Counted from the stretch's first letter, positions 9,743-20,012 are shown. The stretch is 64,000 nucleotides of DNA from Bradyrhizobium liaoningense (GCF_018130785.1 NZ_JAFCJT010000001.1:868001-932000); one strand, 5' to 3'. A program made the numbers and translations. Notes: generated from the letters alone by a model not told the origin.

Positions 9743-10225
9743 CTAGGACGACTTCGCATCATCCGACATCAGGGCTGCGAGACGCGCCTCTTCCTCAGGC
9801 GTGAGCGGCGGAGCTGGTACGTCTGCACCGCTTCGCGCGCGCCGACGGATTTGCAGCCACAGCGCCAGGCCGCCGCCAATCAGCAGCAGCGGCGCGAGCA
9901 ACCACAACAACATGGTCTGCCGCTCGAAGCGCGGCTTGAGCAGCACGAACTCGCCATAGCGCGCGACCAGGAAGTCGAGCACTTGCGAGTTGCTGTCGCC
10001 GGCCGCGATCCGTTCGCGCACCAGCAGCCGCAAATCGCGCGCCAGCGGCGCGTCGGAATCGTCGATCGACTGGTTCTGGCAAACCATGCAGCGCAGCTCG
10101 CGCGACAGGTCGCGCGCGCGCGATTCCTTCGCAGGGTCCGACATGATCTCATCGGGCTGCACGGCGTGCACTGCAGGCAAAGCCAGCAGCACGAGCGCAA
10201 CGATCGCCAGCATCATCCGACGCAT
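9743..10225 (-). CDS. ccmH: Cytochrome c maturation protein CcmH (CycL)
   Basis: CcmH is a membrane-anchored thiol oxidoreductase that keeps the apocytochrome c CxxCH motif reduced for haem attachment. The 160-residue product has a signal peptide (residues 1-20, ending VHAVQP), the active site LRCMVCQNQS, and a C-terminal membrane helix (TMLLWLLAPLLLIGGGLAL). The ATG at 10225 follows the ccmF stop by four bases; the frame extends upstream inside ccmF but not as a plausible protein. It is last in the ccmIEFH operon. Confidence 0.95.
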   Translation of the reverse strand: MRRMMLAIVALVLLALPAVHAVQPDEIMSDPAKESRARDLSRELRCMVCQNQSIDDSDAPLARDLRLLVRERIAAGDSNSQVLDFLVARYGEFVLLKPRFERQTMLLWLLAPLLLIGGGLALWLQIRRRARSGADVPAPPLTPEEEARLAALMSDDAKSS

Positions 10226-10229
10226 CAGG

Positions 10230-12212
10230 TCACTCCGCCGGCTGGAGGCGTTGCTTGGCCCGCGCCGGTTTCGGTGCACCGACCCGCAGGCGCCGGTCGG
10301 ACAGCGACAGCATGCCGCCGAAAGCCATCAGCACCGGTCCCCACCAGATCAGCAGCACCAGCGGCTTGTGATAGATGCGCACAGCAATGGCGCCCTCGGC
10401 AGTCGCATCCCCGAGCGAGACATAGAGCTGGCTCGCGCCGCGGGTCAGCAGCGCGGCCTCGGTCGTCGAGGAGCCGCGCGTCGTAAAGCTGCGCTTGGAC
10501 GGCGTCATGACGCTGATCTTCTCGCCGTCGCTGCTGACGTTGAACTCGGCGATCATCTCTCGGAAGTTCGGCCCCTGGCGCTGCAACAGGCCGTCGAGCT
10601 TGAGATCATAGCCGGCGACGTGCGCAACGTCGTTCTGCTTCATGGTCGCGATGTATTCGCTGTTCCAGGTGGTCTCGCAGACGATCCCGATCAGCGCGAC
10701 GCCGAGCCCTGCATGGGCGAACGCCGTGCCCCAGGCCGAACGCGGCAGGCCGCGGGCCCGGTGCAGCGTCGTTGCGAACGGCAGGCGGAACAAGCCGGTC
10801 CGTTCGGACAGATCCGTCACGGCACCGGCGATGACGAAGACTCCAAGCCCAATGGCCAATGGCGCCAGCGCACTGCCGCCGCGCGTCCAGGCCCAGACAA
10901 TGGCGATCACAACGAGTGCGGCAACGCCCGCCGCGAGCAGCCGCTGGGTGACCCCGAGCAGATCGCCGCGCTTCCACGCCAGCATCGGCCCGAACGGCAC
11001 CGCGAGCAGCAGCAGCGTGAACAGTGGCACGAAGGTGAGATTGTAGAAGGGCGCACCGACGGACATCTTGAAATCGGCCAGCACTTCCATCGCCAGCGGA
11101 TAGAGCGTGCCGAACAGCACGACCGCGCACGCCACGGTAAGCAGCAGGTTGTTCAAGACCAGTGCACCCTCGCGCGAGATCGGCGCAAACAGGCCGCCCT
11201 GCTTCAACGAGGTCGCGCGCCCCGCGAACAGCGACAGGCTGCCGCCGATGAACAGGCAAAGGATCAGCAGGATGAACACGCCGCGCGTCGGATCGGTGGC
11301 GAAGGCGTGCACGGAGGTGATGACGCCGGAACGCACCAGGAATGTGCCGAGCAGCGACAACGAGAAGGTCAGGATCGACAACAGGATGGTCCAGACCTTC
11401 AGCGCGTTGCGCTTCTCCATCACCAGCGCCGAATGCAGCAGCGCAGTGCCGGCAAGCCACGGCATCAGCGAGGCGTTCTCGACCGGGTCCCAGAACCACC
11501 AGCCGCCCCAGCCGAGCTCGTAATAGGCCCAGTAGGAACCCATGGAGATGCCAAGCGTCAGGAATATCCAGGCGACCAGCGTCCACGGCCTAACCCAGCG
11601 CGCCCATGCCGCGTCGATCCGGCCCTCCATCAGCGCCGCGATGGCGAAGGAGAACGAGATCGAGAAGCCTACATAGCCGAGATAGAGCATCGGCGGATGC
11701 ACGGCGAGGCCGATGTCCTGAAGCACCGGGTTGAGATCGCGTCCCTCGATCGGCGGATTGACGATGCGCAGGAACGGATTCGAGGTCATCAGGATGAAGA
11801 GATAGAAGGCGCTGGCGATCCAGGCCTGCACGGCCAGCACATGCGCGCGCAGCGACAGCGGCAGATTGTTGCCGAAGGCCGCGACCAATCCGCCGAACAG
11901 CGCCAGGATCGACACCCACAACAGCATCGAGCCTTCATGGTTTCCCCAGACGCCGGTGATCTTGTAGAGCAGCGGCTTCATCGAATGGGAATTCTCGTAG
12001 ACGTTGGCGACCGAGAAATCCGAGTCCACGTGAAGCATCACGAGCGCGATGAACGACGCGCCGACGAACAGGAGTTGCGCCAGCGCGGTGGAGCGCGCCA
12101 CGTTCATCAACGCGGCATCGCGCAAGCGCGCACCGATCAGCGGCACGATGGACTGGATCAACGCCAGGGCGAGCGCCAGCACCAGCGCGTAATGTCCGGA
12201 TTCCGCGATCAC
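10230..12212 (-). CDS. ccmF: Haem lyase subunit CcmF (CycK)
   Basis: CcmF is the large membrane subunit of the cytochrome c haem ligation complex and takes haem from holo-CcmE. The 660-residue product is polytopic with the tryptophan-rich [12 protein letters not shown] haem-handling motif near residue 237, as expected for the family, and a normal length. It overlaps ccmE by 4 bases (ATGA) and precedes ccmH, so the order I-E-F-H matches rhizobial cycHJKL. Confidence 0.97.
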   Translation of the reverse strand: MIAESGHYALVLALALALIQSIVPLIGARLRDAALMNVARSTALAQLLFVGASFIALVMLHVDSDFSVANVYENSHSMKPLLYKITGVWGNHEGSMLLWVSILALFGGLVAAFGNNLPLSLRAHVLAVQAWIASAFYLFILMTSNPFLRIVNPPIEGRDLNPVLQDIGLAVHPPMLYLGYVGFSISFSFAIAALMEGRIDAAWARWVRPWTLVAWIFLTLGISMGSYWAYYELGWGGWWFWDPVENASLMPWLAGTALLHSALVMEKRNALKVWTILLSILTFSLSLLGTFLVRSGVITSVHAFATDPTRGVFILLILCLFIGGSLSLFAGRATSLKQGGLFAPISREGALVLNNLLLTVACAVVLFGTLYPLAMEVLADFKMSVGAPFYNLTFVPLFTLLLLAVPFGPMLAWKRGDLLGVTQRLLAAGVAALVVIAIVWAWTRGGSALAPLAIGLGVFVIAGAVTDLSERTGLFRLPFATTLHRARGLPRSAWGTAFAHAGLGVALIGIVCETTWNSEYIATMKQNDVAHVAGYDLKLDGLLQRQGPNFREMIAEFNVSSDGEKISVMTPSKRSFTTRGSSTTEAALLTRGASQLYVSLGDATAEGAIAVRIYHKPLVLLIWWGPVLMAFGGMLSLSDRRLRVGAPKPARAKQRLQPAE

Positions 12213-12751
12213 CGCACGGCTCCCTGCGGGTTGCCCTGCGCGGTCGCCGCAGGCTTTGTGTCACCATAAGGCTTCGTGTCACCAGAAGGCTTGGCGCCAC
12301 CGGAAGCTTGCGCGCCGTAATCGTCCTTCCAGTGCCCCTGCTTCTTCAGGGCGTCGGCGACATCCTTGGGCATGTAGGTCTCGTCGTGCTTGGCCAGCAC
12401 GGTGTCGGCCTTGAACACGCCATTGGCGTCGAGCGCGCCTTCGGCGACGACGCCCTGCCCTTCCCGGAACAGGTCGGGCAGGATGCCCTTGTAAGCGACC
12501 GGCAGCTTGGCGCCGCCGTCGGCAACCTCGAAGGTCACGGCGAGATTATCGCCGCGCTGGAGCGAGCCGGGCTGCACCAGACCGCCGAGACGAAACCGCT
12601 TGCCCGGCTCGACGTGCTTCTCGGCGACCATCGTTGGCGTCGAGAAGAACACGATGGAGTCGCGCAGCGCGTTGAGCACGAGCGCGGCCGCAAGCGCGAG
12701 CACTGCGAGGGAGCCGCCGATGATGGTCATACGTCGCTGCTTGCGCGTCAT
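12209..12751 (-). CDS. ccmE: Periplasmic haem chaperone CcmE (CycJ)
   Basis: CcmE binds haem covalently through a histidine and delivers it to CcmF. The 180-residue product starts [13 protein letters not shown], followed by a single membrane anchor (about residues 9-28) and a beta-barrel domain. The haem-binding His is in [12 protein letters not shown]. The C-terminus is a low-complexity tail with a [11 protein letters not shown] repeat. I chose the ATG at 12751 because it begins the conserved anchor; the 40 residues upstream are shadow of ccmI DNA. Confidence 0.95.
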   Translation of the reverse strand: MTRKQRRMTIIGGSLAVLALAAALVLNALRDSIVFFSTPTMVAEKHVEPGKRFRLGGLVQPGSLQRGDNLAVTFEVADGGAKLPVAYKGILPDLFREGQGVVAEGALDANGVFKADTVLAKHDETYMPKDVADALKKQGHWKDDYGAQASGGAKPSGDTKPYGDTKPAATAQGNPQGAVR

Positions 12752-12788
12752 GGCGTATCCGTTCTCCGCCCGTCTCGTCCTGAAATCG

Positions 12789-13904
12789 TCATCCGTCGAC
12801 CCCGAGCGTCTTGAGGCCTTCGTTGAGCTGTCGCAGCCGCGCGGCATCGTTGGCGACCGCCTGGCGGGCATCGCTCGATGCGCCCACCGCCTTGTCGCGA
12901 TCGCCCATCACGAGATAGGCGCGCACCAGGCGCAGCCACCCCTCGACGTCGTCGCCATTCTGCTTGAGGCGCGTAGCGAGCCGTTCGACCATGCCGCGAA
13001 CCATCGCGTTGCGATCGCCCTCGTTCATGTCCTTGGAAGCTGCGACCGTCTCGTCCGACAGCGCCGGCATCGTAGCGCCTCCGCCGCCGACCCGCGCGAG
13101 CGAGGTCTGCACGAGAGGACGCCACGGCGCATCCGCCGGCGCTTTCGCCAGCAGCGCGCGCCAGATGTTGGCGGCATCGTCCTTGCGGCCATCCTGCTCG
13201 GCGGCAAGACCCAGGAAATAGTTCGCCTTGGGATCGTCGCCGTTGAGCGCATGCGCACGCTCGAATTCGGCCTTCGCCTCGGCGGTCACCACGCCGCTTG
13301 CAGCAGCCGCGATCGCTTCGCCGAGATCGGACCTGCGCTCCGCACTCTCGCCATTGTAGGTGAGCGAGTTGCGATAGGCGCGCACCGCATCGTCGAAGCG
13401 ACCGAGCCGCTCCAGCACCGGCGCAAGCACGTTCCAGCCGCGTCCGTCGGTCGGATTCTTTTCCAGATGTTGCTCGACCTGCACGACGAGGTTCTCGAGC
13501 GATTGCGCCATACCGGACCCGGAGCCCCGCTCCCGCTGCGCCAGCGGAAAGTCGCGCAGCATGGGCGAGCCGAGCGGCATGTAGACGCCGACCGCAACCA
13601 GCGGCAGGGCGACGAGCGCCAGCACTGCGGCTGCGCGGCGCCATTTAAGGCTCGATTTCGGTTCCGATGCGGGCTCGCTCCCGGCCGCGGCAAGCAGCCT
13701 GCGGCTGATCTCGACACGTGCGGCCTCGGCTTCGGGCGCGGCGATCAGCCCTGCGGCGAGATCACGCTCGATCTCGGCGAGCTGGTCCTTGTAGACCGCG
13801 ACCTCGCTACCCTGATTTTGCGCGCGTCCGCTGCGGCCGAGCGGCAGAAGCACGGCGAAAATCGCCGCGACCGTCATCAGCGCGAACACGAACCATAGCG
13901 TCAT
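12789..13904 (-). CDS. ccmI: Cytochrome c biogenesis protein CcmI (CycH)
   Basis: CcmI presents apocytochrome c to the haem ligase. The 371-residue protein begins [16 protein letters not shown] with an N-terminal membrane segment, an Arg/Lys-rich loop, a second segment (about 95-115) and a C-terminal periplasmic part with TPR-like helices. The ATG at 13904 starts the first membrane helix; the longer frame to 13982 adds an unlikely leader. It opens the ccmIEFH operon and has a perfect palindrome 70 bases upstream. Confidence 0.92.
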   Translation of the reverse strand: MTLWFVFALMTVAAIFAVLLPLGRSGRAQNQGSEVAVYKDQLAEIERDLAAGLIAAPEAEAARVEISRRLLAAAGSEPASEPKSSLKWRRAAAVLALVALPLVAVGVYMPLGSPMLRDFPLAQRERGSGSGMAQSLENLVVQVEQHLEKNPTDGRGWNVLAPVLERLGRFDDAVRAYRNSLTYNGESAERRSDLGEAIAAAASGVVTAEAKAEFERAHALNGDDPKANYFLGLAAEQDGRKDDAANIWRALLAKAPADAPWRPLVQTSLARVGGGGATMPALSDETVAASKDMNEGDRNAMVRGMVERLATRLKQNGDDVEGWLRLVRAYLVMGDRDKAVGASSDARQAVANDAARLRQLNEGLKTLGVDG

Positions 13905-13973
13905 CTGGCAAGCTTCCGGCAGCGCGCGAACCGCGCCCACAGGTGGCTTTACACCACGGCCGGACGATGCGGC

Positions 13974-13991
13974 AATTGACAATTGTCAATT
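13974..13991. promoter_or_regulatory. 18-bp perfect palindrome upstream of ccmI
   Basis: AATTGACAATTGTCAATT reads the same on both strands. It lies 70-87 bases upstream of the ccmI ATG, in the 131-base gap to the next gene, and contains TTGACA on both strands. It is a candidate operator or promoter element for the cytochrome c maturation operon. The binding protein is unknown to me. Confidence 0.5.
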
Positions 13992-14035
13992 CGGCGCGAC
14001 CGCACACAGTCCCGAAACGGTGCGAATCCAACGGC

Positions 14036-14305
14036 TTAGCCGATCTCGAAGTCCGCGCTTTGAGCGGCGTCCTCGCCGTGCCCGTTGAAGGCCCTCAGGA
14101 AGTATGTTCCCGGCTCGATTGCGTCAGGCAATCTGATGCGCAACACCCCGACGGGAACAGGCGAAGCAACCCTGGTAACGGTCTCCGGCAGCTGCCGGCC
14201 GCTTGCCTTCTCGATCAGCACCACCTTCGCACCAACCATCAGCCTTTGATATTTGGCAACAATGACGCGGTTTTCAATTTCGATGGAGCTGATAAGGGGT
14301 TTCAT
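14036..14305 (-). CDS. Conserved small protein of unknown function
   Basis: An 89-residue product beginning MKPLISSIEIENRVIV. It has alternating beta-type patterns (VGVLRIRLPDAIEPGTYFLRAFN) that suggest one immunoglobulin-like beta-sandwich, but no family is recognised. The frame can start earlier at 14377; I prefer 14305 because the extra 24 residues look unlike the rest. No signal peptide is seen. It sits between ccmI and a larger unknown gene on the same strand. Confidence 0.55.
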   Translation of the reverse strand: MKPLISSIEIENRVIVAKYQRLMVGAKVVLIEKASGRQLPETVTRVASPVPVGVLRIRLPDAIEPGTYFLRAFNGHGEDAAQSADFEIG

Positions 14306-14405
14306 GCGCCCACAGATAGAAATTTCAAAAACTTGCACGGCGACCGTAGGGCCCGCCACCGGCATCGTCAACCACAAATTGTGATCACAAAAACATGCGC
14401 CTGGA

Positions 14406-15809
14406 TCAGCTCGCGCGCGACGATTTGCGCTCGCCCGTGGCCGCGTTCTCCGCGGCGCGACTCATCAGCGACGCATAATCATCGCCGAACAGCACCTGGC
14501 AGAAGCGGATCGCGGCCTGCACCTGCTGCTGCCGATAAGTGCGGACCTTGTGATCGGCGGCACGCAGCGACTGCACCAACTGCTCGGTCGACCGTTCGAC
14601 ATATTGCTGGAGATCGGAATAGGTGCGCAGCGTCACTTCATTGATCGCAAGCTCGCTCGCGTAGTTGCGGCAGGTCGCGACGAAATCGATCAGCGCCACG
14701 GTTTCCTCGACCTCGGTGCTGTCGATCCGCGCCCCCGGCGGAATGTCCTTCTCGGGACGCTGGCGCAGGATGCGGCGAACGCGGCCGGGAACGCTGTCGA
14801 TCTCCGATTGCAGCGCATTGGAGATGTCGGCCCGGATCGAGGTCAGCTGCTTGCCCCAGGCGGAATCGTTGCGCAGATCGAGTTCCGTGCGCAGGCCGCG
14901 GACGCCGTCATGCAGCGCCTTGAGATTGTCGGCGACATTGTCGAAATGGCCGCGCTTGATGTCCATGCGCAACGCTGCGGCGACGCAGGACAGGTCATGC
15001 AGCGCGATCGTGACGGCGACGCCATAGGGCGTTGCCGCGACGCGGATCTCGTCGTCGGAGGCGGCAATCTTGATGGCGAGGCGGATGATCTGCCAGCGCG
15101 CCGTCATCCGCTGCGCGATGATCGACAGCGCGAAGGGCAGCATCTGCGGAGTCTGGAGGGCCGGAATGTTCATTGCTGCCGTTACCGAGGCGATCTGTGG
15201 CTCGCCGAAGACGCGCAGGAAGCGCGGCAGCTTCTCGTTCAGCGTCGCGATGGCTTCCCGGACCTGGAGCACCGCTCCGATCGAATAGAGGTCCTCGATC
15301 ACGTTGGGCGAGCCGACGCGGGCGAGCGCGCGCGTCTTGTCGCCGCCGCCGGGACCCGTCAGTTCGAAGATGGCATCCGCGGCCACCGCCTGGAGCTTCG
15401 AGGCGAGGGCTTCGACCTGCCCTGCGCTGTCTGAAGCCGGCATGCGCGCCAGCGCCGCCTCGAATTCGTTCACCTTGTCCGGGGCGCCATCGCGGCCGAG
15501 CCATTGCCAGATCGGATGCAGCGAAGAGCGGCGGATCTGGCCGACCCGGACCGGGGCGCCGGCCTCGACCAGGAACGGTTCCAACACCTGGAACAAAAGC
15601 CGCGACAGGTCGTCCGTGCGCGGCGGCGGAGCCTCGTCGGCTTCGGTCTTGCGGACGACCTTGCGCAGCTGCTCGAGCACGAGGGTCGCCACGGCCGTGT
15701 CCTGGCCGCGCTCGAGCGCGCGCTCGAACTCCCGCATCAGCAGTGCCTGCGACTGCGGCGGGAGCTGCGCGAGATATTCCCTCAGCCGCTCGATCGATGT
15801 CTGGCTCAT
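14406..15809 (-). CDS. Conserved protein of unknown function
   Basis: A 467-residue, largely helical and soluble protein starting MSQTSIERLREYLAQLPPQS. It has no signal peptide, membrane segment or catalytic motif that I recognise. Several stretches look like long amphipathic helices (TYRQQQVQAAIRFCQVLFG near the end). The longer frame to 15878 is rejected because the added residues are non-conserved in character. It lies between feuQ and the small unknown gene. Function cannot be assigned. Confidence 0.75.
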   Translation of the reverse strand: MSQTSIERLREYLAQLPPQSQALLMREFERALERGQDTAVATLVLEQLRKVVRKTEADEAPPPRTDDLSRLLFQVLEPFLVEAGAPVRVGQIRRSSLHPIWQWLGRDGAPDKVNEFEAALARMPASDSAGQVEALASKLQAVAADAIFELTGPGGGDKTRALARVGSPNVIEDLYSIGAVLQVREAIATLNEKLPRFLRVFGEPQIASVTAAMNIPALQTPQMLPFALSIIAQRMTARWQIIRLAIKIAASDDEIRVAATPYGVAVTIALHDLSCVAAALRMDIKRGHFDNVADNLKALHDGVRGLRTELDLRNDSAWGKQLTSIRADISNALQSEIDSVPGRVRRILRQRPEKDIPPGARIDSTEVEETVALIDFVATCRNYASELAINEVTLRTYSDLQQYVERSTEQLVQSLRAADHKVRTYRQQQVQAAIRFCQVLFGDDYASLMSRAAENAATGERKSSRAS

Positions 15810-15970
15810 GCGCCCGGGTAATGCACGGTAAAATGGCGGACGTGGGATGCGTCCTGCGCGATCATAGATGGGCCCCACTTAAGAAGCCGTTTAGGAAGTC
15901 CCTCCGAAATAGCTCCGGTTTCGTCCGGATCGGTGCCGGCCACATCAAATAGTCATGCGGGAACAAAGGA

Positions 15971-17347
15971 TTATATTCCCGGGAGGACCAGCTCCGCCCG
16001 CAGGCCACCGGTCGGGGCGCCGCCGAGCGAGAGGCTGCCGCCATAGAGCGCGGCGAGGTCGGTCACGATGGACAGGCCGAGCCCCGAGCCGGGCTTGGAC
16101 TCGTCGAGCCGCTGGCCGCGCCGCGAGACCTGGGCGCGCTCGGCCTCCGACAGGCCGCGGCCGTCGTCATCAACGATCATCCGCAGGCGCGGGCCGGCGC
16201 CCGCCTGCTGCGGCGCTTCCACCAGAACCTCGATGAAGACCTGCGAGGCCGCCCATTTGCAGGCATTGTCGACGAGATTGCCGACCATCTCCTCCAGATC
16301 CTGCCGCTCGCCGCGAAATTTCGCGGACGGATCGGCCTTGGCCTCGACCACGATGCCGCGATCGCGATGGATCTTCTCCATGGTCCGCCGCAGGGCCTCG
16401 ATGACGGGCGCGACCTCCGTCACGGTCGCGACCACCGAGACGCGTGCCGCGATGCGCGCGCGCTCCAGATGATGGGCGAGCTGGTCTCGCATCACGTCCG
16501 CCTGCTCCATCACCTTGGCCGCGAACGGATCGGCGACATGGGTGCCGGCCTCGTTCACGATGACAGAGAGCGGCGTCTTGATCGCATGGGCGAGGTTGCC
16601 GACATGGGTGCGCGCGCGCTCGACGATCTCGCGATTGGCATCGATCAGAGCGTTGGTCTCGCGCGCCAATGGCGCGATCTCGACCGGGAATTCACCTTCG
16701 AGCCGCTCCGCCCGCCCCGAGCGGATGTCGGCGATGGACTCAGAGATGCGCTTGAGCGGCGCAAGACCGAAGCGGACCTGGAACACCGTGGTCAGCAGCA
16801 GCACGATGCCGAGCGCGGTGAAGGTGCCGCCAAGATAGTAGTCGAAGCTGCGCGTCTCGTCGAAAATCTCGGTGTCGTCGCCGGCGACGCTGACCAGATA
16901 TTTGCCGTCCGCGCCGAGATCGACGGGACGCTCCACCATGCGCAGGTTCTGTCCCTCGGGCCCGTCGACATAGGCCAGGCGAATGCCGGCGGCGGTGAGC
17001 TCGGTGCCCTGCTCCTCCAGCTTCGGCAGCTTCTTGTCCCAAAGCGAGCGCGAGGAGCGCACCTCCGGCTTTTCGGTATCGGTCCGCGTGATCTGCCAGT
17101 ACCAGCCCGACAGCGGCAGCTCGAACAGGGGCTCGCCGAGCGACTGGAACTGACGGTCCGGCGGCTCGTCGGGGGTCGCGACCTCGGCGATGAGGGTGCG
17201 CAGATAGAGATTGAGCCGGCGGTCGAAGGCGCGCTCGGTGGCGCTCTTGTAGACCGACGACAGCACCACGCCGGTGATGGCCAGGATCACCACGAGCCAC
17301 GCCGTCGCCGACAGGAACAGGCGGTTGGCAAGCGAGCTAGCGGGCAT
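15971..17347 (-). CDS. feuQ: Sensor histidine kinase, FeuQ/PhoQ-like
   Basis: A 458-residue inner-membrane kinase with membrane segments at about residues 10-32 and 170-192 flanking a periplasmic sensor. The atypical H-box VGNLAHAIKTPLSVI and the DDDGRGLS and GSGLGLSIV motifs match the PhoQ/FeuQ subfamily of alphaproteobacteria. The partner regulator feuP lies 92 bases upstream on the same strand. In Rhizobium and Sinorhizobium FeuPQ controls envelope and cyclic glucan export functions; that role is inferred here from similarity only. Confidence 0.82.
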   Translation of the reverse strand: MPASSLANRLFLSATAWLVVILAITGVVLSSVYKSATERAFDRRLNLYLRTLIAEVATPDEPPDRQFQSLGEPLFELPLSGWYWQITRTDTEKPEVRSSRSLWDKKLPKLEEQGTELTAAGIRLAYVDGPEGQNLRMVERPVDLGADGKYLVSVAGDDTEIFDETRSFDYYLGGTFTALGIVLLLTTVFQVRFGLAPLKRISESIADIRSGRAERLEGEFPVEIAPLARETNALIDANREIVERARTHVGNLAHAIKTPLSVIVNEAGTHVADPFAAKVMEQADVMRDQLAHHLERARIAARVSVVATVTEVAPVIEALRRTMEKIHRDRGIVVEAKADPSAKFRGERQDLEEMVGNLVDNACKWAASQVFIEVLVEAPQQAGAGPRLRMIVDDDGRGLSEAERAQVSRRGQRLDESKPGSGLGLSIVTDLAALYGGSLSLGGAPTGGLRAELVLPGI

Positions 17348-17439
17348 CGGAAGGATCCCGGCAGGCGCAGGATGGCGGGGCGTCGGACGTCATGACCGGA
17401 CCAAGGCCCCTGTTCGGCCTGCCGTCAAGTCCTGACGCC

Positions 17440-18108
17440 TCAAGCGCCGGGCGGCGGGGTCAGGAGATAGCCGAGGCCGCGGACGGTCTGGATGATGTCG
17501 ACGTCGAGCTTCTTGCGGATGCGGCCGACGAAGACCTCGATGGTGTTGGAGTCGCGGTCGAAGTCCTGGTCGTAGAGGTGTTCGACCAGCTCGGTGCGGG
17601 ACACGACGCGCCCCGAATGGTGCATCAGGTAGGCCAGAAGCCGATATTCGTGCGAGGTCATCTTGACCGGATTGCCGGAGACGCTGACCCGTCCGGTCCT
17701 GGTGTCGAGCGTGACGGGGCCGCAACTCAATTCGCTCTGGGCATGACCAGTGGAGCGGCGCAGCAGCGCGCGGATGCGCGCCAGCACCTCCTCCAGATGG
17801 AACGGCTTTGGAACGTAATCGTCGGCGCCGGCATCGAACCCCTGGACCTTGTCGCTCCAGCGGTCGCGCGCGGTGAGGATCAGGACCGGCATGGTGCGGC
17901 CGTTGCGGCGCCAGGCTTCTAGGACCGAGATGCCGTCCTTCTTCGGCAGGCCGATGTCGAGCACAACGGCATCGTAGGGCTCATTATCGCCGAGATAATG
18001 CCCCTCCTCGCCGTCGAAGGCGCGATCGACGACGTAGCCGGCGTCCGTCAGCGCCTTGGTGAGCTGGCGATTGAGATCGGGGTCGTCCTCAACAACAAGC
18101 AGGCGCAC
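17440..18108 (-). CDS. feuP: OmpR-family response regulator FeuP
   Basis: A 222-residue regulator whose sequence closely fits FeuP (for example YVVDRAFDGEEGHYLGD, DDYVPKPFHLEEVLARIRA and LYDQDFDRDSNTIEVFVGR). The receiver acceptor is D51 in VLDIGLPKKDG and the acidic pair is at E7-D9. The C-terminal winged helix ends IIQTVRGLGYLL. It is followed by feuQ. The start at 18108 (MRLLVVEDD) is unambiguous. Confidence 0.9.
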   Translation of the reverse strand: MRLLVVEDDPDLNRQLTKALTDAGYVVDRAFDGEEGHYLGDNEPYDAVVLDIGLPKKDGISVLEAWRRNGRTMPVLILTARDRWSDKVQGFDAGADDYVPKPFHLEEVLARIRALLRRSTGHAQSELSCGPVTLDTRTGRVSVSGNPVKMTSHEYRLLAYLMHHSGRVVSRTELVEHLYDQDFDRDSNTIEVFVGRIRKKLDVDIIQTVRGLGYLLTPPPGA

Positions 18109-18337
18109 GCTTCTCTCCAGAAATAGGCCGCATGAACACCGCTACAGATGAGCAATTCCGGCGTGAACTGAATATGAACACGGGGAACCGGCCGCGTTAC
18201 TTTTTGGTCATATAGAGCTTCTCATGCGCCGACGCGACTGCGCCCGCCGGGCCACCGGACGAGCCGGCGGCGTGGCGGGCGCTATGTGCCGCTACGCGGC
18301 GTAGTCGGAAGGTCCGAACCCTCCCGTCGACTGGCCG
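18109..18337. other. Intergenic region upstream of feuP
   Basis: A 229-base gap between the small membrane protein and feuP on the minus strand. It must hold the feuP promoter. I see no strong palindrome. An open frame continuing from the preceding stop codon ends at 18197 with residues AHEKLYMTKK but has no start codon, so it is not called. Confidence 0.4.
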
Positions 18338-18493
18338 TCAGGTCCGGAAGAACACGAACCAGATGACGGCGAGGATCAGGATCGCGAGCCCGGTCGAGAT
18401 GGCAAGCAGGGCGGCCACTGACGGCCCAGGCTCGCCCTGACGCGCCTCGGTTGCGGTTTCGATGATCTGATCGTGCTCTCGCGTAGCTGCCAT
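18338..18493 (-). CDS. Small single-pass membrane protein
   Basis: A 51-residue product starting MAATREHDQIIETATEARQ, with one C-terminal membrane helix (VAALLAISTGLAILILAVIWF) and a short FFRT tail. The hydrophilic N-terminus and C-terminal helix suggest a tail-anchored topology. The ATG at 18493 is chosen because the upstream frame extension is unlike a leader. Function is unknown. It is divergent from ku. Confidence 0.65.
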   Translation of the reverse strand: MAATREHDQIIETATEARQGEPGPSVAALLAISTGLAILILAVIWFVFFRT

Positions 18494-18728
18494 AATGCCC
18501 TCGATCTCTGGATGTCGGCTGCAGTGGTCGCGACCTCCTCGCAGCCTGATGTCCCGGGCCAACGCGTGATTGGATGTGATGTTCCGGTTTTTGCCGCTGC
18601 ATCGGGCTGCAACCAGGCGCCGAGCGGACGGTTAACGCAGTTGCAAGATTCCGCTATCCGCCTTGCTATGATTCGTTGTTCCCCGATGGTATCCTCGTCC
18701 TCTGTCCCCGTTGCGTTTGGAGTAGCCC

Positions 18729-19715
18729 ATGGCCCCCCGCGCCAATTGGAAGGGTTTTCTGCGTCTGTCGCTCGTGACCTGCCCGGTCGCGCTGTATCCG
18801 GCCACTTCGGATACGGAGAAGGTCTCGTTCAACCAGATCAACCGCAAGACCGGCCACCGGATCAAGTACCTCAAGGTCGACGCCGAGACCGGTGACGAGG
18901 TCATCTCCGAGGACATCGTCAAGGGCTACAAGGTCGACACCGACACCTATATCGAGGTCACCAAGGACGAGCTCGACGACATCGCGCTGGACTCCACGCA
19001 TACGATCGAGATCGACGAGTTCGTGCCGAAGGCCGATATCGACAACCGCTACCTGATCCGCCCCTATTATCTCGTGCCTGACGGCAAGGTCGGCCACGAC
19101 GCCTACGCGGTGATCCGCGAGACCATCCGCAGCATGGACAAGGTCGCGATCGGCCGCGTCGTGCTGACCAACCGCGAGCACATCATCGCGCTGGAGCCGC
19201 TCGAGAGCGGCCTGATGGGCACGCTGCTGCGCTATCCCTACGAGGTCCGCAGCGAGAAGGAATATTTCGACGACATCCAGGACGTGAAGCTGACCAGGGA
19301 CATGCTCGACCTTGCCAGGCACATCGTCGAGAAGAAGTCCGGCGCGTTCGAGCCCGAGCTGTTCGAGGACCATTACGAGACGGCGCTGATCGATCTCATC
19401 AACAAGAAGCGCAGCGGCGCGCCGATCACCGCGAAGGCCGCGCCGAAAACCGGCGGCAACGTCATCAATCTGATGGACGCGCTGAAGAAGAGCATCGCGA
19501 ACGAGAAGGACACGGCGCCCGCGGCGAAGGTCGCCAAGGAGACCGTCAAGGAGACCGTCAAGGGCAAGAAGCCGAAGAAGCGTGTCGAGGGCCAGCGCGA
19601 GATGCTATTGCCGATCGCCGGCAAGGGCGGCAAGACAGCAGCAGCCAAGGAAGCGCCCCCCAAGAGGGCCGACAAGCCGGTGCGCGCGCCTGCGCGGGCG
19701 AAGAAGGCCGGGTAG
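18729..19715 (+). CDS. ku: Non-homologous end-joining protein Ku
   Basis: Bacterial Ku is a homodimeric ring that binds DNA ends and recruits LigD for end joining. The 328-residue product starts MAPRANWKGFLRLSLV and shows the Ku core (INRKTGHRIKYLKVDAETG; LIRPYYLVPDG; MLDLARHIVEKK). The last 75 residues form a Lys/Ala-rich tail typical of the longer bacterial Ku proteins, which helps DNA binding. No ligD is present in this window; rhizobia often carry several ku copies at separate loci. Confidence 0.96.
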   Translation: MAPRANWKGFLRLSLVTCPVALYPATSDTEKVSFNQINRKTGHRIKYLKVDAETGDEVISEDIVKGYKVDTDTYIEVTKDELDDIALDSTHTIEIDEFVPKADIDNRYLIRPYYLVPDGKVGHDAYAVIRETIRSMDKVAIGRVVLTNREHIIALEPLESGLMGTLLRYPYEVRSEKEYFDDIQDVKLTRDMLDLARHIVEKKSGAFEPELFEDHYETALIDLINKKRSGAPITAKAAPKTGGNVINLMDALKKSIANEKDTAPAAKVAKETVKETVKGKKPKKRVEGQREMLLPIAGKGGKTAAAKEAPPKRADKPVRAPARAKKAG

Positions 19716-19775
19716 ACGCAATCCGCAGCTGCAACCGCGCCGTGATGTCGCTCCTCCTCGATCGGCCGGCCTGAC

Positions 19776-20012
19776 ATGCCCTGGTCGACGGCGTTCGACG
19801 ATCCCGTTCGCGTGGGCAGCAAACGCAAGCTGCTCACGCTTCAAGAGGCGGCCGACTACATCATGCGGCTGCCCGAGGACGCGCAGCACGAAACGCACTG
19901 GCAGACCGCGATCGAGACCCTGATCAAGGCAGCCGAGACCGGCGGCGGCTGGGTGATGTTCGCCCGCATCGCGATGTTGCGGGCGCTGAATGCGGACGGA
20001 CGGCGCGAATGA
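19776..20012 (+). CDS. Conserved small protein of unknown function
   Basis: A 78-residue soluble protein starting MPWSTAFDDPVRVGSKRKLL. Residues LTLQEAADYIMRLPE and HWQTAIETLIKAAETGG look like two amphipathic helices. It follows ku by 60 bases on the same strand and could share its transcript. I do not recognise a named domain. Confidence 0.7.
   Translation: MPWSTAFDDPVRVGSKRKLLTLQEAADYIMRLPEDAQHETHWQTAIETLIKAAETGGGWVMFARIAMLRALNADGRRE

Noticed and set aside
9990-12269. 759-residue plus-strand frame opposite ccmF
   Set aside because: Composition is Arg/Gln/His-rich shadow sequence; ccmF with its WWD motif is on the other strand.
18197-18337. Minus-strand open stretch ending AHEKLYMTKK
   Set aside because: In frame with the small membrane gene after its stop codon, with no start codon of its own.
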